The notes beneath the pieces were generated by a model, which was not told the DNA's origin, ran no database searches, and saw only the letters and a list, made by a program, of their open reading frames with translations. A stretch of DNA of 64,000 bases, from assembly GCF_007565055.1 (NCBI RefSeq), contig NC_044553.1:102709858-102773857 (forward strand), in the 5' to 3' direction. Source of the stretch: Rhinopithecus roxellana. Its lineage: Eukaryota > Chordata > Mammalia > Primates > Cercopithecidae. Made by a program: the position numbers and the translations under genes. Positions 35,961-47,358 of this stretch are shown here, one piece after another; positions within the stretch are counted from its first letter, which is position 1, and every line of letters starts with the position of its first letter.

Positions 35961-37639
35961 CCATTGATATTACAGCAAAAAAGAATGGCTTTACGAATCT
36001 CATTCATTTTATAAGTAGCATCATCTTCATTTTAAAAATATAAGTCATCTAATTGTTTGCAGTGTTATACACTGTTCAGAGAACTACATAGCTCTGATTC
36101 CTTCATTCCAAAAGTGTACATTCCAAGGAAGATACACTGATGTGAAGATTCACCAAATGCAGACAAGAACTATTAAAAGTACCCCATGGATGGACCTCCA
36201 AATGAGTGTAGGGTAATTGCGCTTAAAATATTAGGACCAAAGTACATTTATTTTATAGATGGAGGAGGGGAGGAGATGAGTGGGGACCAGCTGAGACATC
36301 CAGTCTTCACCTGGACATATGGAAAGAACAAATGTGTGGTCTGCTCATTCCCTCCGAAGGTCTCTGTTGTTATATATTTCCTCCTCTCTTCCAGAGCATA
36401 ATAACCAATGACTGTTCTCAGAAAGGTACTGTGACCACCACTTGCTTGGCTCTCCAACCTCCTCCCCCATTTCCCTCTTGATTCCTCTTTGCCATATCAC
36501 CTTCTGTCCCCTAGCCTTGCCTCAGGTCCCTGACGAATCCTGCCCTTAATCTGTGGGGGTGGTAGATGGCACTGGTTTGAAGAGCTTACTGGATCTCCCT
36601 CAGTGTGTCAGCCTGGAGTTGTGTTTGAAAACCACAGGCCCTGACTGTGGCTGTCAGACCTCCCAGACACCACCTGCTGCTGCCCGTCATCATCTTCAGG
36701 TGCTGGGCTCCCCTGTGGGCCTCCTCCTCCCGCCTCTGCTGCAGCGGTCCCATGGGTGTCCGCCCTCTCTGACACCACAAGAGAAGCCATCTAGATTCCA
36801 GGAACAAAGTCATCTTTATTTGCCTCCTTCCCACTGAAGGTAAAAGCAACATTTAATAACCACAACAAATACTTAGTGAGTGCTTACTATTATTCATTTA
36901 ATTGTTGGCCCTTCCACCCCTGGCCATGATGAGAGATATGCCATAACTTACTCCTAAAGAGACCTGAGGACACACGTGCACAAACATATTGGGTATATCA
37001 TCACTGGCATCAAAACTGATTTTCCCTGTCTACCCAGAACAGGCCCAAGGGAGAGGGAAAACTGGATACCCACCTGTGTCGCTGTTTGTGTGCCAAGTCC
37101 AGGAACAGTCCATACAGCCCTGAGGCATCCCACGACGCTGTCACAAAGAAGTTCATCCGAGGCCGAGGTGTTGTCACCAGAATGTTCATTAAAGTAGGAA
37201 CGCTGACTTTGTTCTTGGGCAGATTCTCTTCCTGTGGAGTATCCAGCCTGTTTGCCTAGTTTCCTTGTTCTTCTGGGGTCTGATCTCTATCTGTTTTACT
37301 GCATTCCAGCTACCAAAGTGGTATAAGTAAAATTGAAAGAATTCTAAATAGCTTTTCCCCCCATGTTAGCTGCCTCACGTTAATGTGGTCTTATGGTCTG
37401 CAAGTAAGTGTTTTGATGATTTGGCGACTGCAGTTATCCATACTAGCTCTCCTACCACTGACTACTGACAGCTAATTATTATCGAATACCCATCCACCCA
37501 GGGTGAGTTATAAGTTATACCAGGTGTTTTGCTTAACAATACTAATGCAATTAACTTTACTGTTTACTCTCTCATCTTAAAGTAATCAGCTGGTAAAATA
37601 AGATGGATTGGATAGGTACTTGAATTTTTTTGTTTGTGA
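35961..37639. other. Intergenic DNA, no gene supported
   Basis: A GC-richer patch at 36500-36840 gives open frames on both strands (94 and 88 codons) without domains. No repeat recognised with confidence. Confidence 0.45.
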
Positions 37640-37970
37640 GGCTTTTCCCCTATTCATATTAAATTTAAACTGTTTTTCAAATTTATTTTACTATTCATGT
37701 TTCCTGTGCATGAATCGTATAATCATGTCCTTTGCCCATTTATCCGTTGGGAATATTATTAGTGTTCACATGTATGTTTGAATAACTTTTCATATACTTG
37801 GTGCTGATAATTCTATTTTTCATGTGTGTTGATTTTTTTGGTTTTTATTGTTAGTTATTTCCATTACTTAGAAGTTAAAAATTTATGTAATTATATTTGA
37901 CCATTTTATTTCATTTCTAATTTCTCCATTTGCTCCAATTGTAAGAAAATTATCACTTTAAAGTGAGACT
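37640..37970 (-). mobile_element. Old L1 fragment, antisense (tentative)
   Basis: 'catgtcctttgcccatttat' followed by T-rich sequence is the usual reverse L1 3'-region signature. The rest is too diverged to define ends. Confidence 0.5.
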
Positions 37971-38221
37971 AAAAGCCCTATATATTCTTTTAGGTCTCTA
38001 TTTCCCACCATCCCTGAGATTTTACTCTGACATTCTCTGGGCCTTACAGCCCAGGCCCCATAATTATTCAACACATTATTTTCACAAAGGTTAGATGCTT
38101 GTGTTATGACTTCAACTGAGCAGTCACCTTAGAGTACTACTACCTACCTATTTATCCTGTCTTTACAACTATTTGTCATGTTTTTTGTTGTCCAAGGGGC
38201 TTAGAACATTCACACCCAACT

Positions 38222-38285
38222 TCAATCATTCACCTACTCATTTACTTATTCATTCACTCACACTTTCATTTATTCATTCATTTAC
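38222..38285. repeat. Imperfect (TTCA)n microsatellite
   Basis: Interrupted units CATT/TTCA/CTCA from 'caatcattcacctactcat' to 'ttcatttattcattcattta'. Confidence 0.8.
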
Positions 38286-38319
38286 TATATTTGGCACACA
38301 AACTCTAGGATGACCACCA

Positions 38320-38830
38320 GGGATCCTTACTTCCTGGTGTGTTCACTCTTGTGTGTAGGCAGGACCTGGGACTTGCTTCTAACCAACAGAATATGGCAAA
38401 AGTGGTGGGATGTTCTTCCTGTGATCGTGTTACATAATATAAGACGCTGTCTTGCTAGTAGATTCACTCTAGATGCTCTCCTTGTTGGCTTGATGAAGTA
38501 AGCAGTCATGTTAAGGAAGCTCTCATGGTGAGGAACCTTGGGCAAACTCCAGCCAGCAGTCAGAAAGAAGTCTGGATCCTTGGTCTTAGAGCAGCATGGA
38601 AATGAATTCTGCCAATAACCTGAGTGAGCTTAAAAAGGGGTTTCTTCCTCAGTCAATTCTCCAGATGAGAACACTGTCCAGGTGTCACCTTGATTACAGT
38701 GTTGTGAGACTCTAAGCAGATGGCCCATCTAAGCCATGCCCTTACCTAGAAACTGTAAGATAATAAGCAGTTGTTGTTTTGAGCCACAAAGTGTACAGTA
38801 ATTTGTTATGCAGAAATAGAAAACAAATAC
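38320..38830 (+). mobile_element. ERVL-MaLR (MLT1-type) solitary LTR
   Basis: Shows MaLR LTR landmarks in order: 'accaacagaatatggcaaaa', 'ggcttgatgaagtaagcagt', 'caggtgtcaccttgattaca', 'aactgtaagataataagcag', and an end 'tttgttatgcagaaatagaa'. No internal retroviral region follows, so it is a solo LTR relic. No open frame of interest. Confidence 0.7.
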
Positions 38831-38894
38831 ATGGTGCTGTGCTAATGATCATACGCATGATCTCTTAGTGCGTCAAGTAACGGTCTTAAGCCTG

Positions 38895-38975
38895 ATACTA
38901 ATATTATCTTCATTTACAGATGGAGAAACTGAGGCCCAGAAATTGATCTCCAGAATGCTTTGCTCTTAGCCACTA
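38895..38975 (-). repeat. MIR SINE fragment, antisense
   Basis: 'tatcttcatttacagatgg' and 'agaaactgaggcccaga' are the reverse MIR core. Confidence 0.75.
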
Positions 38976-39068
38976 TACTATTATGGCATATTTTATCTTT
39001 ATGTATTGCATTATTTCATGGATTCAAGTTTATCAATGTCCTTTGACAAGTTTAAAAATCTGTCTGCT

Positions 39069-39572
39069 CACATGCACATGTATGTTCATTGCGGCACTAT
39101 TCACAATAGCAAAGACTTGGAATCAACCCAAATGTCCATCAGTGACAGACTGGATTAAGAAAATGTGGCACATACATACCATGGAATACTATGCAGCCAT
39201 AAAAAAGGATGAGTTTGTGTCCTTTGTAGGGACATGGATGTAGCTGGAAACCATCATTCTCAGCAAACTATTGCAAGAACAGAAAACCAAACATCGCATG
39301 CTCTCACTCATAGGTGGGAACTGAACAATGAGATCACTTGGACTCGGGAAGGGGAACATCACACACCGGGGCCTATTATGGGGAGGGGGGAGGGAGGAGG
39401 GATTGCATTGGGAGTTATACCTGATGTAAAGGACGAGTTGATGGGTGCTGATGAGTTGATGGGTGCAGCACACCAACATGGCACAAATATACATATGTAA
39501 CAAACCTGCATGTTATGCACATGTACCCTAGAACTTAAAGTATGATAATAATTAAAAAATAAAAATAAAAAT
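39069..39572 (+). mobile_element. 5'-truncated primate L1 (L1PA-like)
   Basis: This is the last ~500 bases of an L1: the end of ORF2 (encoding 'HTMEYYAAIKKDEFVSFVGTWM', then losing frame), a G-rich 3' UTR tract near 39379-39401, 'acatatgtaacaaacctgca', and an A-rich TAAAAA tail. A perfect 15-base target-site duplication AAAAATCTGTCTGCT flanks it at 39054-39068 and 39573-39587. It is dead because of 5' truncation. One internal segment (GAGTTGATGGGTGC) is present twice at about 39434-39466, a small tandem duplication. Confidence 0.93.
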
Positions 39573-39775
39573 AAAAATCTGTCTGCTAAAGCCTATCAAA
39601 AACATTAAGGAAAAATCCCACTTGGCACATCTCCCAAACAAGGTAGATGTTTTTATAGGTTCAACTCTATAAAGACATTTCATGTAACTGTTTTGTGCTG
39701 TACTTATACCATACATCTTGTAGAAATAATATTAGATTCATGAATAGGAAATATTTTTATTAAAAGTGATGGACT

Positions 39776-40058
39776 GGCTGGGAGTGGTGGCTCACGCCTG
39801 CAATCCCAGCACTATGGTAGGCTGAGGGGGGTGGATCACGAAGTCAGGAGTTCGAGACCAGCCTGACCAACATGGTGAAACCCTGTCTCTACTAAAAATA
39901 CAAAAAATTAGCTGGATGTGGTGGTGCAGACCTGTAATCCCAGCTACTCAGGAGGCTGAGGCAAGAGAATTGCTCAAACCTGGGAGACAGAGGTTGCAGT
40001 GAGCCGAGATGTTGCCACTGCTGTACTCCAGCCTGGATGACAGAGAGAGGCTCCGTCT

Positions 40059-40095
<37 letters not shown>
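39776..40095 (+). mobile_element. AluS-like, full length, long A tail
   Basis: Full dimer from 'ggctgggagtggtggctcac' with a 36-base pure A tail at 40060-40095. Flanking direct repeats AAAAGTGATGGA (39762-39773) and AAAAGTGACGGA (about 40092-40103) differ at one base and mark the target-site duplication. Confidence 0.94.
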
Positions 40096-40097
<2 letters not shown>

Positions 40098-40103
40098 GAC
40101 GGA

Positions 40104-41246
40104 TTATGAACTATTTAGAAGAAAGAATAATCATGGCAGACATGAGTCCTAAATGCTTTGAATTTATCTGGAATTAGAACGTTCAGAAAAACATTAGTTA
40201 AAATGTGCTGCTGCTTGGATTCTGTCTTTAACTTTGCTGTAAGACTAAAACATTTAATCTGTGTCTTACTGTTAACATTTCTGATCAGGTATAGGGAAAC
40301 ACATAATATAGAGAGATTTAGAAACACTTTTTTTTGTTTTAACTGCTAAAGTCCTATTTGGTTCATTGTTCTGAGGAGTTAAGGTGGAATTGTGATCCCA
40401 GTACCATGTCTTCTAATAAAAGTCATTTTTGCTCTGCATTTATCAGATGTTAATTATTCATACTGCATGACTGAGGATTTTGGAGGCAGAGAGAGATTCA
40501 TCTGCAATATTTGGAACACCAGTGGAGGTCTACATCAACACAGAATTTATACAGCAGCTGGTGCTAGTCAGAGCTAATGATAGAATTTCAGTTTAATAAA
40601 AAGACCCCCAACTGAGCACACCATCTTGAAAAAAGTATACTTATCAAACAGCTTTCAATCAGTTCAAGAGAGACACCTTAATTGGGAAGAGGAAGAACTG
40701 CAGAGTAGTTTGTAATCATGCCAATTCCAGATCAATAACTGCATGTCTGTTCTTTGGTAGACATAGCTTTTGCTTTATATTAAGTAATCATTTATATATT
40801 CTCTCTATTTGGATAAGGAAACCTTTCCTTTATTTGACAATGTATAATGATATACTCTTTTAATTCACCTCTGTGTCTTTGTAATAAACATGTGTAAAAT
40901 TTAGACATGTGATGGTAAAGGTCAATATAATTATTTGTTTTTAAAATACATTTTGTATCTAACAGGAAAATGGTGCTTATGAAATTTTTATATTTTCAAA
41001 AATTGTTTTGTTGAAATAAAATGTTATGAGTAAAGTTAAATGATGGTGGTTTAACTATAAGAAGAGTATACTGAACACTGATAATCTGATTTATATGAAA
41101 TTACTTCGGGGTAGGCTGTATAATCTAATAAGAAACAAAAAGAAGACAGTTTACTTTTTGCAGGAAGGATTTGGAACACTAAAGAAGAATATGATTCAGT
41201 CATTAAGTCTTAGTTTTCTTTTGTTAAAAGGAGATAGTCATTCAAA
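40104..41246. other. Intergenic AT-rich DNA, no gene seen
   Basis: No clear repeat and no credible exon. Short frames at 40158-40577 lack domains. Confidence 0.5.
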
Positions 41247-41594
41247 CTGGTGGCTTTCAACCTGTTTATAGGCTACTAGTCTCAGTGGTGCCTACAGGGC
41301 AGTATGGGGCAGGCAGGGCAGGTGCAGAGGGCAGTGAGGGGAGGTATGGCCCAATTGGGAGGTCGAGGCAAAGCCTGCAGGTGAGGGCTCTGCAGTTCCC
41401 TTTCTCATGTCAACCAGGGCATATATTTTCTTTCTGCCTGCCTTCCTTTTTCCCCCTTCCTTCCTTCCCTCCCTCCAAACTGTATCTATTTACATAGACA
41501 TACATTTTGTAATGGAAATATTGTGCTTCTATATAAAATTTCTTTTTGCAAAATAGGGGTTCTCTGCTAAAATACAGTTTGAAAAATCACTGGA
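41247..41594. mobile_element. hAT (MER-type) DNA transposon relic
   Basis: Begins 'aactggtggctttcaacctg' and ends 'gtttgaaaaatcactgg'. The two ends are approximate inverted copies of the CAGTGGTTCTCAAAC-type hAT terminus. The interior is diverged, with a CCTTCC-rich patch at 41440-41476. Confidence 0.45.
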
Positions 41595-41789
41595 CCAGAC
41601 AATTCTAAGTTTTTTCTTTCTATGTTTCAATTACTGTTAGGATTTCAAGATCCAGGAACAACATAGCAAGGGAGATTGAAAATCTTTTAGGACACACAAC
41701 AAACATCTATCTTGCATAAATGGTACTTCAGCTAAGAGGCAAAGCTATGGGTGAAATGGCATCTTACAATGCTTTCAGATATACGGGAC

Positions 41790-42208
41790 TGTCTTAGTCC
41801 ATTTGTGTTGCTTTAAAGGATAACTAAGGCTGGGTAATATATGAAGAAAAGAGGTTTATTTGATTCATGGTTCTGCAGGCTGTACAAGATGCATGACACC
41901 AGCATCTGTATCTGGTGAGCATGGCAGAAGAAGAAAAGGAGCCAGCACATACAGACCACATGTCAAGAGAGAAGAAACAAGAGAGACAGGAAGGTGCCAG
42001 GCTCTTTTTAACAACTAGCTCTCAGGGCAACTCCTATGGGATCTAAGAGTGGGAACTCGCTGTTTACTGTGAGGATGGCACCAAGTCATTCATGAGGGAT
42101 TCAACTCCATGACCCAAACACCTCACACCAGGCCCCACCTCCAACATTGGAAATCAACTTTCAAAATGAGATTTGGCGGGACCAAACAAATCTTAATAGA
42201 AACTATGA
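41790..42208 (-). mobile_element. ERVL-MaLR (MST/THE1-type) solitary LTR, antisense
   Basis: On the + strand: 'tgtcttagtccatttgtgtt', 'gctgggtaatatatgaagaa', 'ggtttatttgattcatggtt', 'gtgccaggctctttttaaca', 'catgacccaaacacctcaca', 'ttcaaaatgagatttggcgg'. This is the reverse complement order of an MST-type LTR. No internal region accompanies it. Confidence 0.75.
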
Positions 42209-42429
42209 TTAATAGGTTAAGTTTTGTGGTTTTTTTTTTTTTTTTTGAGGAATTATGTAGAGCAGGGCCATGCTCACTTAGGCACTTAATCTACTCAGTG
42301 ATGTTTGGGCAAAGGAAGACTATGACCTAATTTTAAAAATAAAAGCCTTTTGCATTTAGAGAATCATATGCTGTTAGAGCTGGTAGGATATTTGAAATCA
42401 TATTTCTCATTTTATGTATTTATTTATTC

Positions 42430-42740
42430 ATTAAATTAATAAATTTTTATTGAATTTGAATATGTGCCAGCCATCATGTTAGGTGTTAGGGATACAGCAT
42501 ATTGTCCCTATCTGTATAGAGATTATGCTTTAGTGGAGGAGATAGGCAATTAAACAATCATACACACAAGCATATAATTACAAATTTGTGTAAGTACTAT
42601 TAAACAAAAGAAAAGTGTTCCCTGAGATCCTGTGTTGGAGTATACATGAGAACACTGGGCTGTAGAGAGCAAAAGTGACTTGCCTCAAGTCACTGAGTGT
42701 GTGCTGTAGGGCTGGCACTAGACTTGGTCACATGTTCTCT
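42430..42740. repeat. Ancient repeat plus reverse MIR fragment
   Basis: 42430-42600 reads 'atgtgccagccatcatgtta', 'gggatacagcat' and 'gagattatgctttagtggag', the start of the old repeat type seen at 14930. 42640-42740 reads 'agcaaaagtgacttgcctca', a reverse MIR core. Confidence 0.5.
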
Positions 42741-43759
42741 GTCTCATTAGCTTAGCTGTGAAGTTTAGGTCCATAGTAAGGGTTAGATAGAAATCAGAAA
42801 GCCATGAACTCCCCTCTGGGCTTGTGCACTACTTTGGAACCTTGGGCAGCCTGTGAGACACTTTGGGAGATGCCCAATGATCTGCACTAAGAATGGAAAC
42901 TTCAAACTTTTGAAAATGGTTTTCTTCATTGGTTAAGGTCCCCGTGCTTACGATGTGGTTGACTAGAGACTGAAAAATTGTCTGCAGGGATAGCAATGTC
43001 CATGATTAAAGAAGAGCAATTCCTTAGTAGCTACAGCAAGACTATTATTTATTTAAAACTTTCAGGCTGCAACCAGGTTCAACAGCTTTCTCGAGTCTAT
43101 GTTGCTGTGAAACAAGTGGTTTGTTCCTTTTACAAACTTTTGCCCAGATAGGTTTGCCAGACCTATCAATTAGAGGAAAACTTAAGTTAAACCATCATTA
43201 TTAAAATTATTAGCTAAGAACCACTATGATGAAGCCATTCTCCTATTTGAAGACAGCCAACTGGTATAGCTTTCAGCCCATGTGGCTAATGGGGAGTGTG
43301 AGGTTATTTTCTCCGACAAGAATCTGAAGAGTAGAGACAGAGTGAGTCTGGTTGACTGCAGAGCCATAAACTTTGGAGATCCAAAAAATACACAGCCAAA
43401 CTGGTATCCTTTCATGAGCATTGAGAAGCTTTGCCTGCCTTCATGGATGCCATCTACCTCTGGGAGGCACCTGCCATCAGATAGTTAAGAACAATTTAAG
43501 TCCTTCCTAGTGTTTGCTGGGATAAGCGATTGACCTCCCTCAATCTAAAGCCTAAATCATAGTCAAGTGAGCACTGCATTAATGAATAGATGGGATTATA
43601 GCACACATGCTGGGGCTTTTTTTGTGCAAACTATCTTTTTTCTTTTTCCTTTTGGCAAACCTCTTCCCTCCCCATCTCCTTTCCTGCTGCCCCACCCCTG
43701 CCACAATCCATGCTACAAAACTAGCATGTATCTTCAAGTATTTTAAAAATCCATGCTCA
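42741..43759. other. Intergenic DNA, no gene supported
   Basis: No repeat identified with confidence. Overlapping 65-68 codon frames on both strands at 43224-43488 show no domain. Confidence 0.45.
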
Positions 43760-44560
43760 TATAATCCCATCTAAGCATATATATGTACAAAAAAATCTAT
43801 ATACATTCCCACACATAGAATTTTGGGGCCATTTTTTTGGAAAGCAGGGTTATATCATACACTCTTTTCCCAGATTTTTCATTTTCACAAGGAAATATAG
43901 TTCTACTTCATTTATTGTATGGATGTATTATGATTTACTTTGTTTCTAGTTTTCTACTACATTGAATAATGCTCAGATTAACTCCCTTGCACATGTGTCC
44001 CTGTGTACTGGGACTTTCACTTTTATAAGATAGATTTTCTTAAGTGTAAATTCTGAGTCAAAGAGAGGTGGATATTTAATTTTAATAAACATTGCCCATA
44101 GCGAGGGATAGTGGCACATGTCTGTAATCCCAGCTACTCTAGGGGCTGAGGAGGGAGGATCACTTGAGCCCAGGAGGTCAAGGCTGTAGTGAGCTATGAT
44201 TGTACCACTGTACTCCAGCCCAGGCAATAGAGTGAGACCCTAATGTCTAAACAAATTAACAATAACAACAAAATAAATGTTGCCCAATTGCTTTCCAAAA
44301 AGGATTGTAACAATTCTTATTTTCACCAGCAATGAGAACACCATTTTCCTCCAGCAGCCATACCAAAATGGATATTATCACACTTATATTTTTACCAGAC
44401 TGATGAGTTTAAACCTCATTGTTACTTTATTTTCCATCTTCCTAATTACTAGCAAGTTTAGACACCTTTTCATAAGTTTGTAGGCCACCTGGCTTTGCTC
44501 TGTTGTGAGTTGTTTTCTTTTTATTTGGGGTTGTATGTTGAAAGAGCTCATATATTAATA
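43760..44560 (-). mobile_element. Old L1 fragment, antisense, interrupted by an Alu monomer
   Basis: Reverse L1 3'-region sequence lies on both sides of the Alu copy at 44099-44271: 'attgaataatgctcagatta', 'gtgtaaattctgagtcaaag' on the left and 'ttgcccaattgctttccaaa', 'attttcaccagcaatgagaa' on the right. The order continues across the insertion. Confidence 0.7.
44099..44271 (+). mobile_element. Alu monomer (right-arm/FRAM-like) inside L1
   Basis: One arm only, from 'gcgagggatagtggcacatg' to an A/C-rich tail. The flanking duplicates AATAAACATTGCCCA (44084-44098) and AATAAATGTTGCCCA (44272-44286) differ at one base and are the target-site duplication. Confidence 0.88.
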
Positions 44561-44659
44561 TTGTATTTTCCATCTGTGTTAAAATATATTTTTAATTTTT
44601 CACTTGTCTGATTTTTATTACTATGTGAAACAGACATATTTTAACATATCTAAATCTGT

Positions 44660-44756
44660 GAGGGGTGTCCAATCTTTTGACCTCCCTGGGCCACATTGAA
44701 AGAATTGTCATGGGCCACAGAGAAAATACACAAATGCTAATGATAGCTGATGAGCT

Positions 44757-44799
<43 letters not shown>

Positions 44800-44899
44800 T
44801 CTCATAATGTTGTAGGAAAGTTTATGAATTTGTGTTGTGCCAAATTCAAAGCTGTCCTGAGCTGCATGTGGCCCACAGGGTGCAGGTGGGACAAGCCTG
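44660..44899 (+). mobile_element. MER30-like hAT DNA transposon
   Basis: Starts 'gaggggtgtccaatcttttg', continues 'ctgggccacattgaaagaat', 'gatagctgatgagctt', 'tctcataatgttgtaggaaa', and ends 'gcaggtgggacaagcctg'. The ends are short inverted repeats. It is non-autonomous and carries no transposase. Its central A-rich part has become an AC microsatellite. Confidence 0.75.
44759..44797. repeat. (AC)n microsatellite
   Basis: About 19.5 uninterrupted AC units inside the MER30-like element, likely polymorphic. Confidence 0.95.
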
Positions 44900-44919
44900 C
44901 TTCTTTTACATTTTTTTTT

Positions 44920-45260
44920 TTTTAACAACTTCTAGGTTTACTGTTTTACTTATGGAGACTTGCCCATATATGTACATTCTCGAAAAACTTCTCTTATCTT
45001 TATGCCTAAGTTTTTAATCCATCTGAAATTATTTTTGTATATGAGTCCAACTTTAGTTTTCTATACTATTTTAAAACAATCACCTTTCCTACTGAATTTA
45101 ACTATCATTTTCATCATGTATTAAATCTTCATATATATTAGGATCTATTTCTGGGTTCTATGTCCTGTTCCACTGATTTGTTTATTCCTCTGCAAGTACC
45201 TGATTTGTTTTTAGAGCCTTTATAATATCTTCTGATATTTGGTAAAGCATGTCCTTTCTA
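44920..45260 (-). mobile_element. Old L1 fragment, antisense
   Basis: 'gtttttaatccatctgaaat', 'tatatgagtccaactttagt', 'ctatgtcctgttccactgat' follow the reverse L1 ORF2/3' order and probably belong to the same insertion as 43760-44560. Confidence 0.65.
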
Positions 45261-46055
45261 ATTATTCTTCTTTTTCTTTTATTTAAAATGATATTTTCAG
45301 GCATTTGTTCATTTAAGTAAACGTTAGGGTCAATGAATGTGAGCAGAAGTTATGTGTGTTTCTCCTGGTCAGAAGCTTTAGTAGCAGTATGTTATTTGCT
45401 TCCCTCTCTTTTCTTACCTTAGTGATGACAGAAGTACTTGTTGGGATAAAATTTTCAGCTTGGGTTTTTGAGTGACAAAGATGAGCAGAGCCACCCTGAT
45501 TACCTATGTTGGACACACAGAACGAGCAAGAAATAAACTTCAGTTGTGTTAAGTCACAGAGATTCTGAGTGATTTGTTACTGCAGTATCACCTAGCTCAT
45601 TCTGAGATGAGAATGCTGTGAGACTTATGTAAGATGACATACATAAAAACACATATCCAAAGTCACAAATCAACTTACATATCAATAAATGCTGGCCAAT
45701 ATAATTAAAATTATGAGCAAATAACAACAATAATAAAGCTACCCTTGTGTCTGGAGACAGGACAGGACTTTCCTGCCGTGTGGTTTAATTTCAGGTGGTT
45801 AAGAAGATACATATACCAAAAGAAGTATCTGCCCTGCCTGCTCAACATTGCTCTATACTGTAGTTAAGAGTTTAATTCCTGCTAAATGCAAGCCACTTCA
45901 CCTTGCTAAAATGAAAGTCCATGAAAATAAGGAAGGAAACTTAAAACACATTTGAAGATAATGATTTATATTAGGAATTGCAAACTAGTAGCCTGTGGGC
46001 CAAATCTGGACCATACATGTTTTATTTTGACAACAGTGTTTTAAAAATCGGAGAA
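45261..46055. other. Intergenic DNA, one possible hAT trace
   Basis: No gene. 'ttgcaaactagtagcctgtgg' at about 45978 and 'gccaaatctggacca' resemble a common hAT relic, too short to name. Confidence 0.45.
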
Positions 46056-46112
46056 GCACACACACACACACATACATTTACACTCACACACACACTGTCT
46101 CTCACACACACT
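46056..46112. repeat. Interrupted (CA)n microsatellite
   Basis: CACACA runs broken by CATACATTTACACT and followed by CTGTCTCTCACACACA. Confidence 0.85.
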
Positions 46113-46252
46113 GACTTCTGGCTTCTCTTTAAAAAACTCTGAGATCTTACAACCCTAAAATCACATTTCTGCATGACCAAAATCTCTGGAGCCAAGTAAC
46201 TGCATTGTCTAGTTCACCAGAGTTTCCCTACCCTGCACCCTGTACCCCTTGC

Positions 46253-46253
46253 T

Positions 46254-46285
<32 letters not shown>

Positions 46286-46889
46286 AGATATCTTGCTCTT
46301 CCACCAGGCTAGAATGCAGTGGCATGATCTCAGCTCACTGCAACCTCCACCCCCCAGGTTCAAGCGATCCTCCTGCTTCAGCTTTCTGAGTAGCTGGGAC
46401 TACAGGCACGAGTCACCACACCTGGCTAATTTTTTGTATTTTTAGTATAGATGGGGTTTCACCATGTTGGCCAGTATGGTCTCCATCTCTTTTTTTTTTT
46501 TTTTTTTTTTTGAGACGGAGTCTCGCTCTGTCGCCCAGGCTGGAGTGCAGTGGGCCGGATCTCAGCTCACTGCAAGCTCCGCCTCCCGGGTTCATGCCAT
46601 TCTCCTGCCTCAGCCTCCCGAGTAGCTGGGACTACAGGCGCCCGCCAGGTCGCCCGGCTAGTTTTTTTTTTTTTTTTGTATTTTTAGTAGAGACGGGGTT
46701 TCACCGTGTTAGCCAGGATGGTCTTGATCTCCTGACCTCGTGATCCGCCCGTCTCGGCCTCCCAAAGTGCTGGGATTACAGGCTTGAGCCACCGCGCCCG
46801 GCCTCGGTCTCGATCTCTTGACCTCGTGATCCACCTGCCTTGGCCTCCCAAAGTGTTGGGATTATAGGCGTGAGCCACCGCACCCGGCC
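46253..46889 (-). mobile_element. AluS-like, antisense, split by a younger Alu
   Basis: The outer element is 46253-46490 plus 46806-46889. The left part begins with about 28 T and runs to 'tggccagtatggtctcc'. The right part resumes at 'ggtctcgatctcttgacctc' and ends 'gtgagccaccgcacccggcc'. Flanks 'taccccttgctgt' and 'taccctttactgt' are probable target-site duplicates. Confidence 0.9.
46491..46803 (-). mobile_element. AluYR-type (cercopithecoid), inserted in the older Alu
   Basis: A near-consensus young reverse Alu with 'ccggatctcagctcactgc' and 'ttacaggcttgagccaccgc', the reverse of the 'ggctcaagcctgt' variant. The 13-base duplicate GGTCTCNATCTCT (46478-46490 and 46806-46818) flanks it. A T run of about 16 bases near 46662-46677 is expanded in its middle linker. 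Confidence 0.92.
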
Positions 46890-47008
46890 CTACCCTTTAC
46901 TGTCTTACACCCATGTAGTTCACTTCACCCGTTTACATTTCCTATTGGTTCAGAGTTGCATAGGAATAGGTGACCCCTGGGGATTTATAGTAAATTAAAA
47001 TTTGATTA

Positions 47009-47358
47009 CAGTGCTCCCCCCTTATCTATGGGGAATAGGTTCTAAAACCTCCAGTGGATGCTTGAAACCACAGATAGCACTAAGTCTTACATATACTATG
47101 CTTTTTCCATCTGATAACCCAGTTGACTAAGCGACTAACAGGCAGGTAGCTTATACAATGTGGATAGGATGTAAAAGGGATGATTCATGTCCCAAGCAGG
47201 AAAATACAAGATTTCATCACACCACCCAGAATGGTTCACAACTTAAAACTTATAAATTATTTATTTCTGGAATTTTCCATTTAATATTTTTGGACCATGG
47301 TTGATTATGGGTAACTGAAACTGCAAAAAGCTAAGCCAAGAATAAGGGAGGACTATTG
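47009..47358 (+). mobile_element. Tigger (TcMar) DNA transposon relic
   Basis: Begins 'cagtgctcccccctta' and ends 'aataagggaggactattg', imperfect inverted ends. Internal blocks 'cctccagtggatgcttgaaa' and 'gggtaactgaaactgcaaaa' are typical of Tigger-class non-autonomous elements. No transposase frame. Confidence 0.75.

Noticed and set aside
39069..39572. Possible active L1
   Set aside because: It is severely 5'-truncated and keeps only the ORF2 tail.
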